The notes: a model not told the origin generated them from the sequence alone. A DNA stretch of 64,000 nt from Desmodus rotundus (GCF_022682495.2 NC_071390.1:170091220-170155219), one strand, 5' to 3'; shown: positions 46,441-58,994, numbered from the stretch's first letter. Made by a program: numbers and translations.

Positions 46441-46729
46441 ATCCCTGGCCTGTGCAGTGATTGCCCATGAAACCCTAGATAACAGTCCTCTTCCTACTTT
46501 GATGGTTTGCCTTGGCAGCAAATAAACCTTATTAACAAGTAAACCTTGGTTTCTCCATGTGTAAAATGGGAATGTGGACTCAATCTCTTTCAGATACATA
46601 CTTCTTCCTCTTCACTAAATTGGAAGGACCACAGGGGCAGGAACTTCTCTGCTAGCTTCTCTTCCTCTCCCACAAAGTTGGTTCTCAATAAACATTCATT
46701 GACCCTGTGTTGGATTTTCTGTCTCCAGA

Positions 46730-46995
46730 GGTCTCTGGGCTTTGGAGTCAGAAATACAGTGGCTCAAATCTGCATTCTGCCTGTTTCAGCAGAATCTGAA
46801 TCTTAGGGGAATCTGAACCAGAATCTTAGGGGAATCTGAACCAGAATCTTAGGGAAATCTGCAATACTGTTTCACTAAGACACAACATTTCATTTCTCAG
46901 AACCTCAGTTTCCCTCTGTGTTCAGGAGGGACTTTTTCTTTGTACTGATGCTCACTATCAAGAATTACCAGGATTACAGGAGGTAGTGTATGTGA
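46730..46995 (-). repeat. MIR SINE relic with internal tandem duplication
   Basis: GCTTTGGAGTCAGAAATACA, GGCTCAAATCTGCATTCTGC and TCAGAACCTCAGTTTCCCTC are antisense MIR landmarks. The middle is expanded by the tandem array at 46798-46862. Confidence 0.7.
46798..46862. repeat. 23-bp tandem repeat, about 2.8 copies
   Basis: The unit begins GAATCTTAGGGGAATCTGAA and then CCA. Copies are at 46798-46820 and 46821-46843 (identical) and a partial one at 46844-46862. Identity of the full copies implies a recent local duplication. Confidence 0.95.
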
Positions 46996-46999
46996 AACC

Positions 47000-47715
47000 A
47001 CTTAGCACAATACCCCACACTGCCCTGAGTTAGTACCGTCTCATCTTTTGGCCCTATAAGGCCAGCAAGCCCTTACTCCATGGTCAAAATGGTCTCCAGG
47101 ACACGCTGTGACTATTGTCCTGGGCTTCCAAAGATTGATTTTCATCTGTATAATGTAATAGACTGTATTTATTTTATCATTAGAGTCTTTGATGTCAAGT
47201 TTACATTTGGTAAAAGATCATGGAAAGCTGAAGCTAAACTGGATTGGAAAGGTTACAGGTTCTGTCTGCTCAAGACAAGTCCAGGGTGTTTATAAACTCA
47301 GGAGTCTGAGTCTTGAGCCAAAGCCCCACATTCACTTCTGATTCTTTACATCGGAACCCTGGCGACTGAAACGGAATTGTTCAAGTTAAGGCCACAGCCA
47401 GACCGTAACCCCTGCCACTGTTCTAGGAAGTCCCCCACCCCCACCCAAGAGAAAAAATAGAAAATTGGCTTTTGAAAAATGCTATAATTACTGTGCTCCT
47501 TGTGGAATCTCCCCCTCAGAATATCTATGCTAAAAAATATAAGGGGAGATGTGACCCTCATACTTAACTCTTAATAATAAGAGGTTAGAATGGAACAGCC
47601 CTTGGTTGGGGGGGTAGGAGATATGGTTGTTTTGTAACCTGATGGCAGAGACAGTCAGAGTCCTAAAGCTTTGCTCTTGTCTTTGAGCTTAAATCACCTC
47701 TGAAATCTCTACCAT
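47000..47715. other. Non-coding stretch without a recognised element
   Basis: No repeat landmark or credible gene. The two 71-codon frames at 47080-47295 and 47346-47561 show no motifs. Confidence 0.55.
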
Positions 47716-47719
47716 ATTT

Positions 47720-47906
47720 CGGTGGTTTGCAAATTACGGTTGCTACAACCTTGGTGACAGGGTCACCCAAGAACTTGAAAATGCCAATTCTCAGGGCCCC
47801 ATCCCAGAGTGACTGAGTTAGGTTTTCTCAGGATGGGTCCACAATATCTTTTTTAACAGGACCTCCTGGAGGTTCTCATGCACATTTAAGTCAGAAAACC
47901 ACTGCT
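47720..47906 (-). repeat. MER5A-type hAT-Charlie relic
   Basis: TGGTTTGCAAATTACGGTTG, TTCTCAGGGCCCCATCCCAG, CTGAGTTAGGTTTTCTCAGG, CCTGGAGGTTCTCATGCACA and AGAAAACCACTGCTT give the MER5 order. Strand is by analogy only. Confidence 0.65.
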
Positions 47907-48295
47907 TATTCAGCTGGCAAGGAGTGAAGGCTTCTCTAGAGCAAAGGGTGGGTCCAGGGGCATCTTTCAGGACTACAGAGCCCACCAACTCCAGGTAGGG
48001 CAGACTTCTCTGGGGACACCTGTATGCTTCTCTCCTTAGGTACCTGTATGTCTATGCACTACTTTATTTCACCGTCTCAAATCCATACCATTTCCTTTAA
48101 GCCTTGGACTTCCATAGCCAGAATGAAGGTTCAAGATAAAAATAAGATTCAGTTAGGAGAAAATAAACTTGAGTTGGCTACTGAGATGTTTGGATGAGAG
48201 AACAATATGGTCTTACAAAGGGAAAGTCCCAGACTGGATTCATGGGGGAAGGAGAATTTTGAACAGACAGGCAAGAAGATGAGGATTTTGATATA

Positions 48296-48972
48296 CAAAG
48301 TCTGTCCTGAAAAAGTCCAGCCATTATCAATATAATGAGAACAATTTGTATGACATCAATGTAACCTGGAAGCCAAGGAAAGTGGACTAGAATGAGCATG
48401 CATGAACAATGATGACTTCACTGTACTAGTCAGCAGGTCAGTAGATGCCGTTGAGTGAGCATGTGTACTGTGTGGCCATTGCATTCAAAATGAGTGAGTA
48501 GAGCAACAAATCTGCATTGAATTTTGTGTTGAGGTTGAACATTCCTCCAAGGAAACTATTTGGATGATTCAGAAGGCTGCAGCTATGGGCAACTGGTGAT
48601 TGGCAGCTTCCTCATGACAACATGCTCACTCAAGCATCATGTCTCATACAGAGTTTTTTGGCAAAACATCAAATTACCCAGGTGACTCAGTTCCCCTACA
48701 ACCCAGATTTGGTGCCCTGTGACTTCTAGCTTTTCCCAAAACTAAAATCATCTTTGAAGGGAAGAGATTTCAGACCATCGATGAGATTCAGGAAAATATG
48801 GTGGGGCAGCTGATGATGACTGGGAAAACTGTGTGAGGTCCCAAGGTGCCTACTTTGAAGGGGACTGAGGTGTTATTGTCCTATGTATAATGTTGGTTGC
48901 ATCTTGTATCTTCTTCAGTAAATGTCTCCATTTTTCATATTGTGTGGCAGATACCTTCTGGACAGACCTCAT
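48296..48972 (+). pseudogene. Degenerate mariner transposon with broken transposase
   Basis: About 680 bp. Left end GTCTGTCCTGAAAAAGTCCAGCC-like and right end TTCTGGACAGACCTC form imperfect terminal inverted repeats. Inside, the translation near 48675-48870 shows degraded mariner transposase text (PYNPDLVPCDF then a stop, then LFPKL), which corresponds to the YSPDLAPCDFFLFPKL block ahead of the last catalytic Asp region, and further on YFEGD. Stops and frameshifts interrupt it throughout, and much of the N-terminal half is deleted. Transposition by its own product is impossible. Mariner elements are often horizontally acquired, but this copy is old. Confidence 0.8.
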
Positions 48973-49837
48973 GTGTATCTAAGGCCCTAGCCATTGGCAC
49001 AAATGCCTTATTGAAATGAACACATAAGATAAAATAAAGATAATGCAGAAGTCAATACACTAATCACACCCCACTTCTTTGCTGGTTGAACCAGCTCAAT
49101 GGGTGGGAAAATACTGCAGTCCACCCCCAAATCATTTCACGCCAATAGATGCTGGTTCACTTACAGCTTCCTAGATGTGAGTCCAAGGTTCCTGTGTATT
49201 TCTACAATTATTAAATATGTGTCTGAGTAAAAAAGAAGAAAGTCATAACCAAACACAGAAATTATTTCTTATTAAGGCTGAATATTTATTTAAAAAAAAA
49301 CATAAAACAATGTCTTTTCCCAGTACCAAACCTACATTTCTTAAACAGTAATTGGGTCTTTTATTCACTGTCCCTCTTTACCTTTAAAAGTGATATCTGT
49401 AAGATTATTTTCTCCTTTCTGGTAGAATCCACCAGAGTTAACACAATGCCATTAGCAGGTTTAGTTAGAATTTAGAAACTGAGAGGCAAATAAAATTAAA
49501 GTTGGGGTAAATTAATGAGTAAAAGGTGCTAGAGTTGTGTGTGCTCATTAATTAAGTGTTGTTATTCAATGTGTCAGCACTGACAACTGAGGCTTTGTTG
49601 TTTTAGAAACAGAGAGGAGAGAAGGTAGACACCCAAGAGAGCAGAATGGGGAGGTGTTGGGTGGGGTGTGAACTTCCAGGGAGGGGATGCATAAACAACC
49701 ATTTCTGGGATCACTCCCACCTTCTGGATACCAAGGCCACCAAGGGGTGGGTGTTTGTCCTGTTTCTAGACTTTGGCAAATCTGTGCTCAGGAGCCTTGG
49801 ATGCCCATGTCCAGTTGTACAAGTCTGCCTGCCTTAG

Positions 49838-49935
49838 TTCATTCAGGCTGGAGGACAACATAACCACAGACTGCATGGCTTATAAATAACAGAAATTTAT
49901 TTCTCACAGTTCTGGAGGCGAGAAGTTCTTTGCAA
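49838..49935 (-). repeat. MST-like LTR end, reverse orientation
   Basis: CTTAGTTCATTCAGGCTGGA, CCACAGACTGCATGGCTTAT, AAATAACAGAAATTTATTTC and TCACAGTTCTGGAGGC are the antisense of the 3' end of an MST-type LTR. A forward-oriented piece of the same end follows at once. Confidence 0.6.
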
Positions 49936-49986
49936 GCCACACAGTCGGTGGTATGCTATCATAGCAGCCCAAATAGACTAAGACAA
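49936..49986 (+). repeat. MST-like LTR end, forward orientation
   Basis: GTGGTATGCTATCATAGCAG then CCCAAATAGACTAAGACAAT is the forward 3' end of the same kind of LTR. Together with the preceding piece it makes an inverted arrangement with most of the LTR missing. Confidence 0.55.
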
Positions 49987-50249
49987 TGGTCAAATGTTGT
50001 ACTTGACACAATTAATCAAGCGGACAATACATACAAAGCATTAAAGCAAAAAGAATCACTCAGGCTCAGATGATGAGATAGGGTCCGAGGTTTTCTGCCG
50101 TATGTGGTCTGGCCACAGTGTTTATTATACAGCCAGTCTCTCAGCTCTGTGAGGAATGGGTGACACTAATTGAATAAGGCAGTAGTTCTCAAAGTTTGGC
50201 ACAATCAGATTCAACTACATGCATTAAGAAAGAGAAGACACACGACAGA

Positions 50250-50277
50250 AACACACACACACACACACACACACACC
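50250..50277. repeat. (CA)n microsatellite
   Basis: About 14 uninterrupted CA units. Confidence 0.95.
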
Positions 50278-50967
50278 AGTTAAAACTTCACAACTCTCCT
50301 TTCCTGTCTGCGTGCCCCACTCCAAGTTCTTAGCTCTTTGGGAATTTTTCTTAGTCATTTTATACTGTCAGATGAGTAACTAACGCATTGCAAATTGGTG
50401 CTTAATTAGTATTTATAGTTTTGTCTAGATTCCTTTGTTTATGTCTTTGGGTTGACTGTGACTAATAGAAAAGATTTGTCTTCAGAGAAGATAAGGCTCG
50501 TGGCCTGCTCTGAGTGCTAATTGCCTAAAGCACTCTGGCAGGAACAACACATTAAGGATAATAGGGTTGGGGAATTGGGGAACATAAAACAAAGAAATGG
50601 ACCAAGGAGCCCATGTGGGCAGCCTGAGTCAGCTTGATGTGCTCTGTGGTTTCCCCAGCGTAGTCCCTGTCCTCGCGAAGACGGGATTGAGACTGCGCTG
50701 ATCATTTACGGAATCTGGTCGCCGTCTCTCTCTGGGAAACTGCATTAAGTCTTTGGCAAGTGGTCTGGTCAGGATAAATCAATTTTGACAAAACTGTTTT
50801 CATTATTTGCTCTGAGTAGCCAATTAAAGATTATTGTTATTTTTATTTAAGTAAAACTGTCCGTACCTATTTATTTTAAAAAATAGAAAATGAAAAGTTA
50901 ATGCATTACTATATTAAATTGTTCATTAACTCATTTATTACCTAATGGTCAATAACTTAGTCTGTAG

Positions 50968-51122
50968 AACAGAGGTTATTAAGCTCGGCTGTGTGTTAGA
51001 ATTCCTATACCCCAGCTGCACCTCAGAGTAATGAATTAGAAATATTTGGGGAGGGACCCAGGGTATTAAAAACTCCTCAGGTGATTCTAACATCCAGCCG
51101 AAGTTCAAAGTTACTGATCTAG
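50968..51122 (+). repeat. MER5A-type hAT-Charlie relic
   Basis: ACAGAGGTTATTAAGCTCGG, GTGTGTTAGAATTCCTATAC, CTCAGGTGATTCTAACATCC and AAGTTCAAAGTTACTGATCT give the MER5A order with diverged inverted ends. Confidence 0.7.
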
Positions 51123-51124
51123 AA

Positions 51125-51400
51125 TTCGGCTTTCTTGTTCAAATTCCAGGAACTCTGCTCACTAACTGAGCAAGTTACTTAACCTCTCTGAACCTCGGTT
51201 TCCCCATCTGTAAAATGGCGATGGGAATTGCATCTACCTCAAAGGGTTCTAAGAGGATTAAGAGAGATGATACGTGAAAAGTTGGTACAGTTTCCGACAC
51301 ATGCTAAGTTATATATTAGCTTTATTGTTATTTCAAATATTATTATTTCTGTTATCATTATGCCCTGTGGAAGTACAGAAGTTATAAAATATGAGGAAAT
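51125..51400 (-). repeat. MIR SINE relic
   Basis: GAGCAAGTTACTTAACCTCT, CTGAACCTCGGTTTCCCCAT, CTGTAAAATGGCGATGGGAA, CAAAGGGTTCTAAGAGGATT and ACGTGAAAAGTTGGTACAGT are antisense MIR in full order. The best-preserved MIR in the window. Confidence 0.9.
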
Positions 51401-53590
51401 ATGTAACTAATTATAATACTGGGAGGAATTATATTTTATGTAGCTATGAAGATAGAGTGATAGTGCAATGAGGAAAAAAGATTTATCGAAGGCATCATTG
51501 AAGTAGGAACAATTTAGTTGGGTCTCAAGCCTTTGCTTCTAATAATCTGATCTAGGAAGAGGAAAATAGCTTAATAACTTAGCTGAAAACCTTGTTTTAA
51601 ATAAAGTAAAAATAACTGCTCAGTTTTGTTTTACTTATTCTTTTTTTCCATTTTTTATTCTTCGTGGGGTGAGCATGAACGAGGCAGGTGAGGAAGACAG
51701 ATTTAAATGTTGGTTCATATTGCACTTTTGGAAAATCTCAGAGGAGAAAATCAAACTTGGTTAAGTCTATGATATACCTATCTGCCCGAGTAGAGAGAGA
51801 CGAAATGTGTCGCATAGGCCAAGGTCTGTCATGTCTAGCGCCTTTACTGGGGATTTTGCCCACAGCCCCTGCTTAGGGAGTCGTAATTGTCAGTGCCAGT
51901 TTCTGCCCAGGTAGTTTGATTCTGTCTGTGTATCTTCACGCCCAGAGGCCTGTTTGACCAGGATGGGGCATTTTATCTGTGGGCAGCCAATTCATGGCTG
52001 GAAAATGGTCTGCCACATGGGCTACTGTGAAAGCGCTGACCCACCAGCAATATCTTTTCAGTTAGAACCAACCACATGCCTATCTTGGGAATGGCAAACG
52101 GGAGAGAGGGTGAAGTGAGAACTTCTAGCAAAAACGGAAAGATGAATGGAGGGGGCCATGAAGTTGCAGAAGATAAGTGAAATCAGAAGCCTTAACACAG
52201 AGAAAGAACATCCAGAGGAAAGTGATGCGGTCAATTATTAGTGTTGGAAGCCATAGAACATGAGACAGAAAGATACAGTCATTATAAAGATGTAAGATCG
52301 ATGACTTCTACTTGTCAAAGAAGAGATTAAAGATCTTGGTGCCTAAAGCTTCCCTTTCTAATCTACACAGTTCCAGAACTGGGTCCTTTGCTCTGAAAAG
52401 TCTACGGCTGTTCCAGTGCCACCTGAAGTCTTACTTATCTTCACGCTTTCTCAACTGCCATTTCCCCTCCCCACATGACAGGAGACAGGAGCAAGGAGTC
52501 TCTGCTCCTTGAATAATTGAATGAATGAATGAATGAATGAACCTAAGGAAACTAGAACAAAGAAAATCTTTCCCAAATGGAGTCTTACAAGTTTCATGGA
52601 TTCTAAGGGAGTGAGTGCATGCTTCTGACCAAAGTTCTAACCAAGGTTAGTGGGACCTGAAGTTTGAACAGTTTGAATGGGCCTCTTTAAGAAAAGGAGT
52701 TTAAATAATCTTACTTGCTATACATGAACATGGAGAATTAACTGGCACCTGAGTAAACAGGGAACCCTAAAGCTTCAGCTCCTTTAGCTTCATGGTGCAT
52801 CTGGTATGAAATGGAGGGGAAAGGAATACAAAGGAAAAGTGAAGTATTTCCAAACATCATCTTATTCACTGTTTGCCTAGGCCTGACTCTGGCAGAAAGT
52901 TTGGAAATTCTTGTTACTTTTTGACAGTAGTGCTAAAGGAGTTCGTGACTTTAGCAGTTGGATTGGTCTTCCTTCAAAGACTTTTGGTCACATATGTGTC
53001 CTTAAAAAGTATATCTGTAAAGTTATTATTGGAAATCAAGCATTTGTTTATCTTGCTGAGGTTCTAATACATCTTTGACTGTCAAATAATTGTGTTCACT
53101 CACCAGTGGTAACACAGAATATCTTTACCAAGGCTTGCTTTTCTTTCTGGTACCCACTTATTCCCAAAGGCTGAACATCTAACTTATTATTATTGATCTG
53201 TCTTTCAGTATAGTGCAGAAATCTTTTGGATTAGATATTTCTATCTTTACTTGGTTTAGTTTTATAATTAAACTCCTACAAAAGCTGAATTATCAAACAC
53301 TTTGATAAGTGTTGAAGAAATAATCTGTTTACTTCATCCTGCTATTTTCGGGTGACTAAATCCAATATGAAATTTCTGGAATATTCAAGTGTAATATTTC
53401 ACTATGCTTAAAATTAGTTCTCCTTTATTCATTTAAACATTAAGAATTAATTCAGAGTCTTCTATGACTTCAATATTCTGCTTTCAGGTAAAAAGATAAA
53501 TTATATATCCATAATCCCTGATTTCGATGTGTGTGTATTTTAAATAAAATATAAATTCAGCCTACAAGAAGCCAACCATTATTACCTATA
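51400..53590. other. Non-coding stretch without a firm element
   Basis: Contains a short (GAAT)n at about 52515-52541. Some L2-like words occur near 52370-52500 but are not decisive. No gene is supported. Confidence 0.5.
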
Positions 53591-53599
53591 GGAGCTAAA

Positions 53600-53950
53600 G
53601 TATGGATGCTAACCCTGATTGCAACTGTAGTAAGTTGTGTATGGTTAGAGACAGGAGCTGGAGGTTAATAGGAAGATAGCAGCAGCGGGATTGTGGGACA
53701 GAGAGACAGGAAGCCACTTGAGAAGAAACAATGGGAAGAATGGTGATAAGAAGCCCACTGAGCCATGGCGGGGTCTTTAAGGAAAATAGCCCCGTCGTGT
53801 GGGGGACCTGCTTAGAGGACTGGCGAAAACAAAGATGAAATGAGCAAGAAGCAGCCAGATTGATGTAAATCTTAAGGATTTTTTTTGTTACTCTCACACA
53901 GGACATAAAGTCATTGAGATTTCTTGAGTGAGGGGATGACTTTATTGTGC
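53600..53950 (+). repeat. Ancient interspersed repeat, same family as the L1 target
   Basis: AGCAGCCAGATTGATGTAAA, TCACACAGGACATAAAGTCA, TTGAGATTTCTTGAGTGAGG and GGATGACTTTATTG follow blocks of the repeat at 18660-20155. The 103-codon minus-strand frame over it is spurious. Confidence 0.4.
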
Positions 53951-53999
53951 TACCAAGGGTTTAATAGCGGTGTATTCACAGTCAAACAGATTAGTGTTT

Positions 54000-54245
54000 G
54001 GTTAATGTCTCTGCCACTTAGTAGTTGTGTAACTTTGGAACGCAGCTTTCCTTAAACTCCCTATACCTGACTTTCTTCATCTATAAGTAAATGGTGGTAT
54101 TAATGGTTCTAGGCTTCATAGTACTATTATGAATTTTTAATGAAGTCATGAATATAAACATGTAGTACCAGCATCTAGGGACATGGGAAACATTCAATGT
54201 ATAGTAACTCCTGTCATGATTTCCAAAGTTACAATCCAGTACGGT
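54000..54245 (-). repeat. MIR SINE relic
   Basis: CTGCCACTTAGTAGTTGTGT, AACTTTGGAACGCAGCTTTC, TGACTTTCTTCATCTATAAG, TAAATGGTGGTATTAATGGT and ATGAATATAAACATGTAGTA are antisense MIR landmarks in order. Confidence 0.85.
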
Positions 54246-54249
54246 TAGT

Positions 54250-56640
54250 GTTGCAGTGTTGATCATTACCCAAATGGGAGAATAGTGAAGGTTTTTGTTT
54301 TTGTTTTTAAAATGTATTGAGCTTAAGACAAAAATGAAGCATGTAATAAGATATTACTAGTAAAAGCAATATATGTATTTTTAAGTCACATTATTTTATT
54401 TAGGTTCCCAGATAACACAGAATAGTTTGTGATAGTATAGATTTGGGTAAACTGTTTATACACAGTAAAGAGAAATAAAGAATTTAAACAATTAGCAGAT
54501 TAATTTTTGTCTTGATTTGCACCTTTGGTTGCAACCTAAAAACACTGATGAGTTGTGATTGCTTAAAATGAGCCATTTGGATAATTGCATTCACTCAGGG
54601 ATTAGTAGAATCCATGCTGGGAGGTGCCAAGGGGAAGGCTCCATTTTAGATATGAGCACTTTGTCCAATTACTTTATCATATTCTGACTCTGAGAGGTTC
54701 TAGAAGGGCTCTGATAAGATTGAATTGAGGACAACAGGCTACAGACAGGTCAGACTATATCAAACTCTCTGGCTTTTCCATTTTGAGCCTGATCCATGTG
54801 ACCATCTGGAAAAATAGGTGGGGGAAGAAAATCTAAATTCTATGTTCAGATCAAAAAATGTACTGACTTTGATTCTTTGATGAAGAAAGGGACTAGTTAT
54901 GACATATGAAAGTTAAGTTGAATGTCCCCTAGTTCTTGGTAGAGTTCAGAAGCTGAATATTTGCCTTGTGTATTTGTTTTTGTTCCTTCTTTGCTAAGAA
55001 AAAAAAAAAGAAGAACATCAGCCACTAATTTTGATGTTCCCTGTTTAAATATTGATCACCCATATATCTTACATACGCTTGAATGCAATGCCAGAATGGT
55101 TGCATATTGTTTCCAGTGCTTAAACAAGACATGGGAACAATCTCTCCCCCAGCAGCAGAGCAAACGGTGCTGCTAGAATCCCTTAGCCTAGATCCGGTCC
55201 CAGAGAGGCTAACTGAAGTGCTTCTTCCACACTCTTCTGCCAAGTACATCTTTTTCCCCCACAGATAGGTACAATTTCTCCTTTATATATATTTCATCCT
55301 TCAGTTGAAGCAGACAAGGAAATGATTTTCCCTGCTGTTTGCCCCACTGAATTACAGCCCTCTGTCTGTGTGAGATCCAACTTGATGAGATTTTCTTTGC
55401 CATTGCTGCTGAAGAATCTGTTTGCTTGGAGTTCTACCTAGAACTGTGGTGTGCCACCTGCAAAGCTTCCTGTCCTCTGTGTGGTCAGCAAACCACACTT
55501 CCCCTCCATTTGCAGCTTTGCTGTACAATATCAGATATTTCCCTGGAACTGGGACTCTGTGGAGTAGGTATTGTCAAACATACCAAAATTCTTATTTTTA
55601 TGTTTTAAGTTTTGATAGCATTTACAAGTAGAGAAGACATTCTTCTCCCTGAGGGTTTATAGTCTGGGGAAAAAAACAGAAAGCAAACAATCAGATCTCA
55701 AAAATGGTAGCCAATTGGCTATTTGGTTATCAGTGTAATGAGACTCTGTTTTTTTTGTTGTTGTGTGTTTGTTTGTTTGTTTTTCTGTATGGCTGTTAGA
55801 GGAAAAGGAAAGAAGAGAAAAAACATTGCTGCCACCCCCCTGGGGCCAAAGGAGTACGGGAACAAGCTTCCCTCTTCTGGTTCTCTAATCAATTCTGCTA
55901 GTAAGGCCGATTCAGGTCTATGTTCTCAGCTGCCCCACTGCCGCTGGCCCACCCCAGGACACGCAGGAAGCTTTCTACTGCTCCTGAGCTCACGGTGGGT
56001 GAAATTAAACCCACTCTCAGAGCACTTTTTGAGTGTCATCTAATTCCTCTGGTGCCACAGAATCTGAGGGCTGCAACCTCACCTGTGCTAGACAAGCTGA
56101 AGCCCAGGGGCACCTATTCCCTGGGTTTTACTTGGAAGTGGCAGTCACTCCACTAGATCTGATTCCCTAAACCTGTCTGAGAATTATGTTGTCTCCTTTG
56201 CTTGCCCACCTTTGAATTCAGTCCTGTGGAATCTTGACTTTGTCTAAAGATGGGAGAAAATGCAAGTAAACGTTTCCCTAATCATACATTCTGCTAAATC
56301 TTTTGTCTATGTCAGGAGCCTATAGTATTTGAAAGTCAAAGCCAAGGGTTGATTCTTTTATTCTCTCTTTCTCCTATGCTTTCTCTTCTCCATGTGCTGT
56401 AAGTGGGAGAACATCTAGGAGTAATAAAATATCAGAAATGAAAACCAGAATTAATTTAAAAAATCAAAATATTATTCCCTTGCAGTAGTTAATAATATAT
56501 TATCAAATAAGAGCATTTTGTTAATTCTGATGATTAAGAATCATTTTAACATAAGAAGCTCATCAGACTGGAAGAGGCGATTGAACTAGCATTTCAAGTT
56601 CCTAACACTGATTACTTTGTCCATGATGTGCATTGTGTAA
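54250..56640. other. Non-coding stretch, no element recognised
   Basis: Frames of up to 106 codons at 55723-56043 and 55920-56156 show no recognised domain. A (GTTT)n-like patch lies near 55766-55783. No gene or mobile element could be supported. Confidence 0.5.
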
Positions 56641-56830
56641 AGAAGTTAAAATGTGGTAACAATTGCTTTTAATCTTAGAAATAATCTTGCAAGGTACCCA
56701 ATTACTATTTCCACTTTAGAGATGACAAAGTTGAGGCTCAAAACAGGAAGCACTGAGCATCACGTCCCCAAGTGAAGTGTGTTTGATACAGAATCTGTCA
56801 GTCTGCCTTCACGGTCTGAGCGTGTTTCCT
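56640..56830 (+). repeat. MIR SINE relic
   Basis: ACTATTTCCACTTTAGAGAT, GACAAAGTTGAGGCTCAAAA, GTCCCCAAGTGAAGTG and GAATCTGTCAGTCTGCCTTC follow MIR in plus orientation. Confidence 0.65.
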
Positions 56831-56839
56831 GGTGCCACA

Positions 56840-58740
56840 CTGAATGAACAAATGACTAAGTTGCATGAGTTGCTTCCAAAGCAATCGGGAAAGTTACCTT
56901 TGGAGCAGTAGCAAAGAACTCTTTACGGGGAGGGGGGTGTTGGGTTTCATTTGTGAACTAGTATTTACTGGGCATTTTTATGTGCATAGCATTGTGTCAG
57001 ATAATGCGAGGGAAGCCAGGTAGTTGTAAGCCACTGTCTCTACCATGAGGGAACTCATAAAACAGCCATGGAGACAACACAGAAGAATGCATGTGAAGCA
57101 CTACAGCAGGCCCAAGAGAAGCAGAGAGAAGTTGACCCTAAGATTTATCTCGGGGAAGCAGAGGAATCTTTGCAGAGGAGTTTGCCATTGAATTCTCTTG
57201 AACCATAGGGTGCACCCACAGGGAAGAGAGTGTGTGACATCTAAGATCTCTGCATTGTCAGAAAGTTTCTAGAATGTATTTAATAATATTAGTTATATCA
57301 ATAAATGTACTTAATTATATTCTGAGCATCTTGTAAACGTTTTTAGTTTTCTAACATTTACATCGAATTTTAATTCAATTTTGGTATCCACACTGAAGCA
57401 AGAGTCATGAGAAACAAGTTTACGTGGTTCCTAAGTGTCCTTTGTAAATTGTTTCTAAAGACAAGAAAAAAGACAAGAAGAAGACAAGAAAATCATTCTA
57501 AAAGACAAGAAAATCATTCCTCCCAAAGGGAGCTGCTATGTAGTTATATGTTTTTCAGAGGTGAAAGTGGTCTTGGAAATTTTTTATTTCAATGTTTCTC
57601 AAACTTCAGTAAGTAGGAGCATCCTTTTAAAGGACAAATTTCTCTCAAATGTCAAATATGAAATTATGTGTATTAACATTTTATTTACATTTCTACAAAG
57701 AGAAAACATAAAACTCTTTATGTTCAAAGATTGTAAACGGCCTCAAAGCCCGAAACTCTCACTCATCCGTGCAATATAAGAAAACATACAAGGCAGAGAA
57801 GTCTAAAATAACGGGCAATAACATGACAGAAGATTATGGCCCTGTCAAGAGAAGGCAGACCTTTGACCTACTTACTATAGACGGGTCATGTGTCACTCCA
57901 TACCTTTTGCACTTTCCTCCTCCCAAGCTCCAGCAAACCTTTCCATGGTACAGTGAGCTGTGATGGTGTTTGGCTGTCCTTGTTGCGGGTGCATCGTTTA
58001 TATAGTCTGGTTCTTTCTCTCCTTACTAGTCCCCGCGAGTGAAGTAGCACCACCACAGCAGTCATAAAGACTGAAATCAAATGGCTACACGCCGGCCATT
58101 CTGAGGGTGTGGACTATGTTTTTGTTTGTTTTTAGAACAATCATCAACATGAAAGCCTCAAATCTAAAATTTCAATTAAAATATAGCAACAGCCAATAAA
58201 CTCCTGGAGACCTAAATTCTAATCCAATTACTTCACTTTGGAGATGGAGCTAAAATGATGGCCAAAGGATTAAATATTTGACCTCACAGTACATATTAAT
58301 AGTAGAACTAGAACTACACATAGAAGAATTCACTAGATTTCAGAACATTTGGTGTCATCCCTAAATAATGAATTTGTGTATTTTAAGTCAAAAAATATGG
58401 ATATAAATAATAACATCTGTTTTCCTTATACATTTTTGCTTTAAAAAGTTAAGTTCTTGCTTACATTTTAAGAGAGTAGTTTCAGGAAAGCAAGCTGTGA
58501 GTTTTGAAAAGCAGCTAAGATCAAAAGAAAGGAAGATCAGAGGGAAGTAACAGACAGGAAAAAAGGAAAAAACCCACATTTCAAGATGCTCCACAAATTT
58601 TGGCTACATTGAAATTTTGGGCAGAATACATCTGAAAAATATCTCCTCTGATACGAGATCTCATTCAATGCAGAAAAAAAGGTATAATTAAAAGAAATCT
58701 TTGTAATTACCCTGTCCATAATCTACTAAGGATCAGTCAG
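56840..58740. other. Non-coding AT-rich stretch
   Basis: Faint ancient-repeat text lies near 56955-57200. Direct AAGACAAGAAA-type repeats occur at about 57460-57516. No gene is supported. Confidence 0.5.
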
Positions 58741-58759
58741 CAACCAATTTTCTTGGAGA

Positions 58760-58788
58760 CACACACACACACACACGCACACACACAC
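58760..58788. repeat. (CA)n microsatellite next to a TIR element
   Basis: About 29 bp of CA units with one CGCA interruption, ending directly at the left inverted repeat of the next element. Confidence 0.9.
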
Positions 58789-58982
58789 AGGGTCTGGCAA
58801 AAGCAAGGCCTGCCTGAGTGTGGTTGGCAGGACAATAATAGGGGTGTAATAATTTACAGTTTAATTTGAACATTTCACCTGCAGTGTCAGGTGGTGTGCT
58901 TGAGTGTGATACTGTTACATTACAGAATTACAGGCTTATGATTTTGTAATAAAGAAGGGGTGTTATTTGTGCCAGACCCTCT
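58788..58982 (+). mobile_element. Short terminal-inverted-repeat element, copy B
   Basis: Left end CAGGGTCTGGCAAAAGC; the right end, reverse-complemented, is AGGGTCTGGCACAAATAACA. The inverted match continues outward into (CA)n on the left and (TG)n on the right. It is non-coding and about 195 bp long. It is a second copy of the element at 22698-22906, in the opposite orientation. A MITE; the superfamily is not certain. Confidence 0.7.
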
Positions 58983-58994
58983 GTGTGTGTGTGT

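Noticed and set aside
54961..55268. Possible exon with a CCCCCACAG acceptor nearby
   Set aside because: Opposing frames overlap, no domain is seen and no matching donor could be supported.
55723..56156. Two overlapping frames of 78-106 codons, considered as a retrocopy
   Set aside because: No recognisable family, no poly(A) remnant and no duplications were found.
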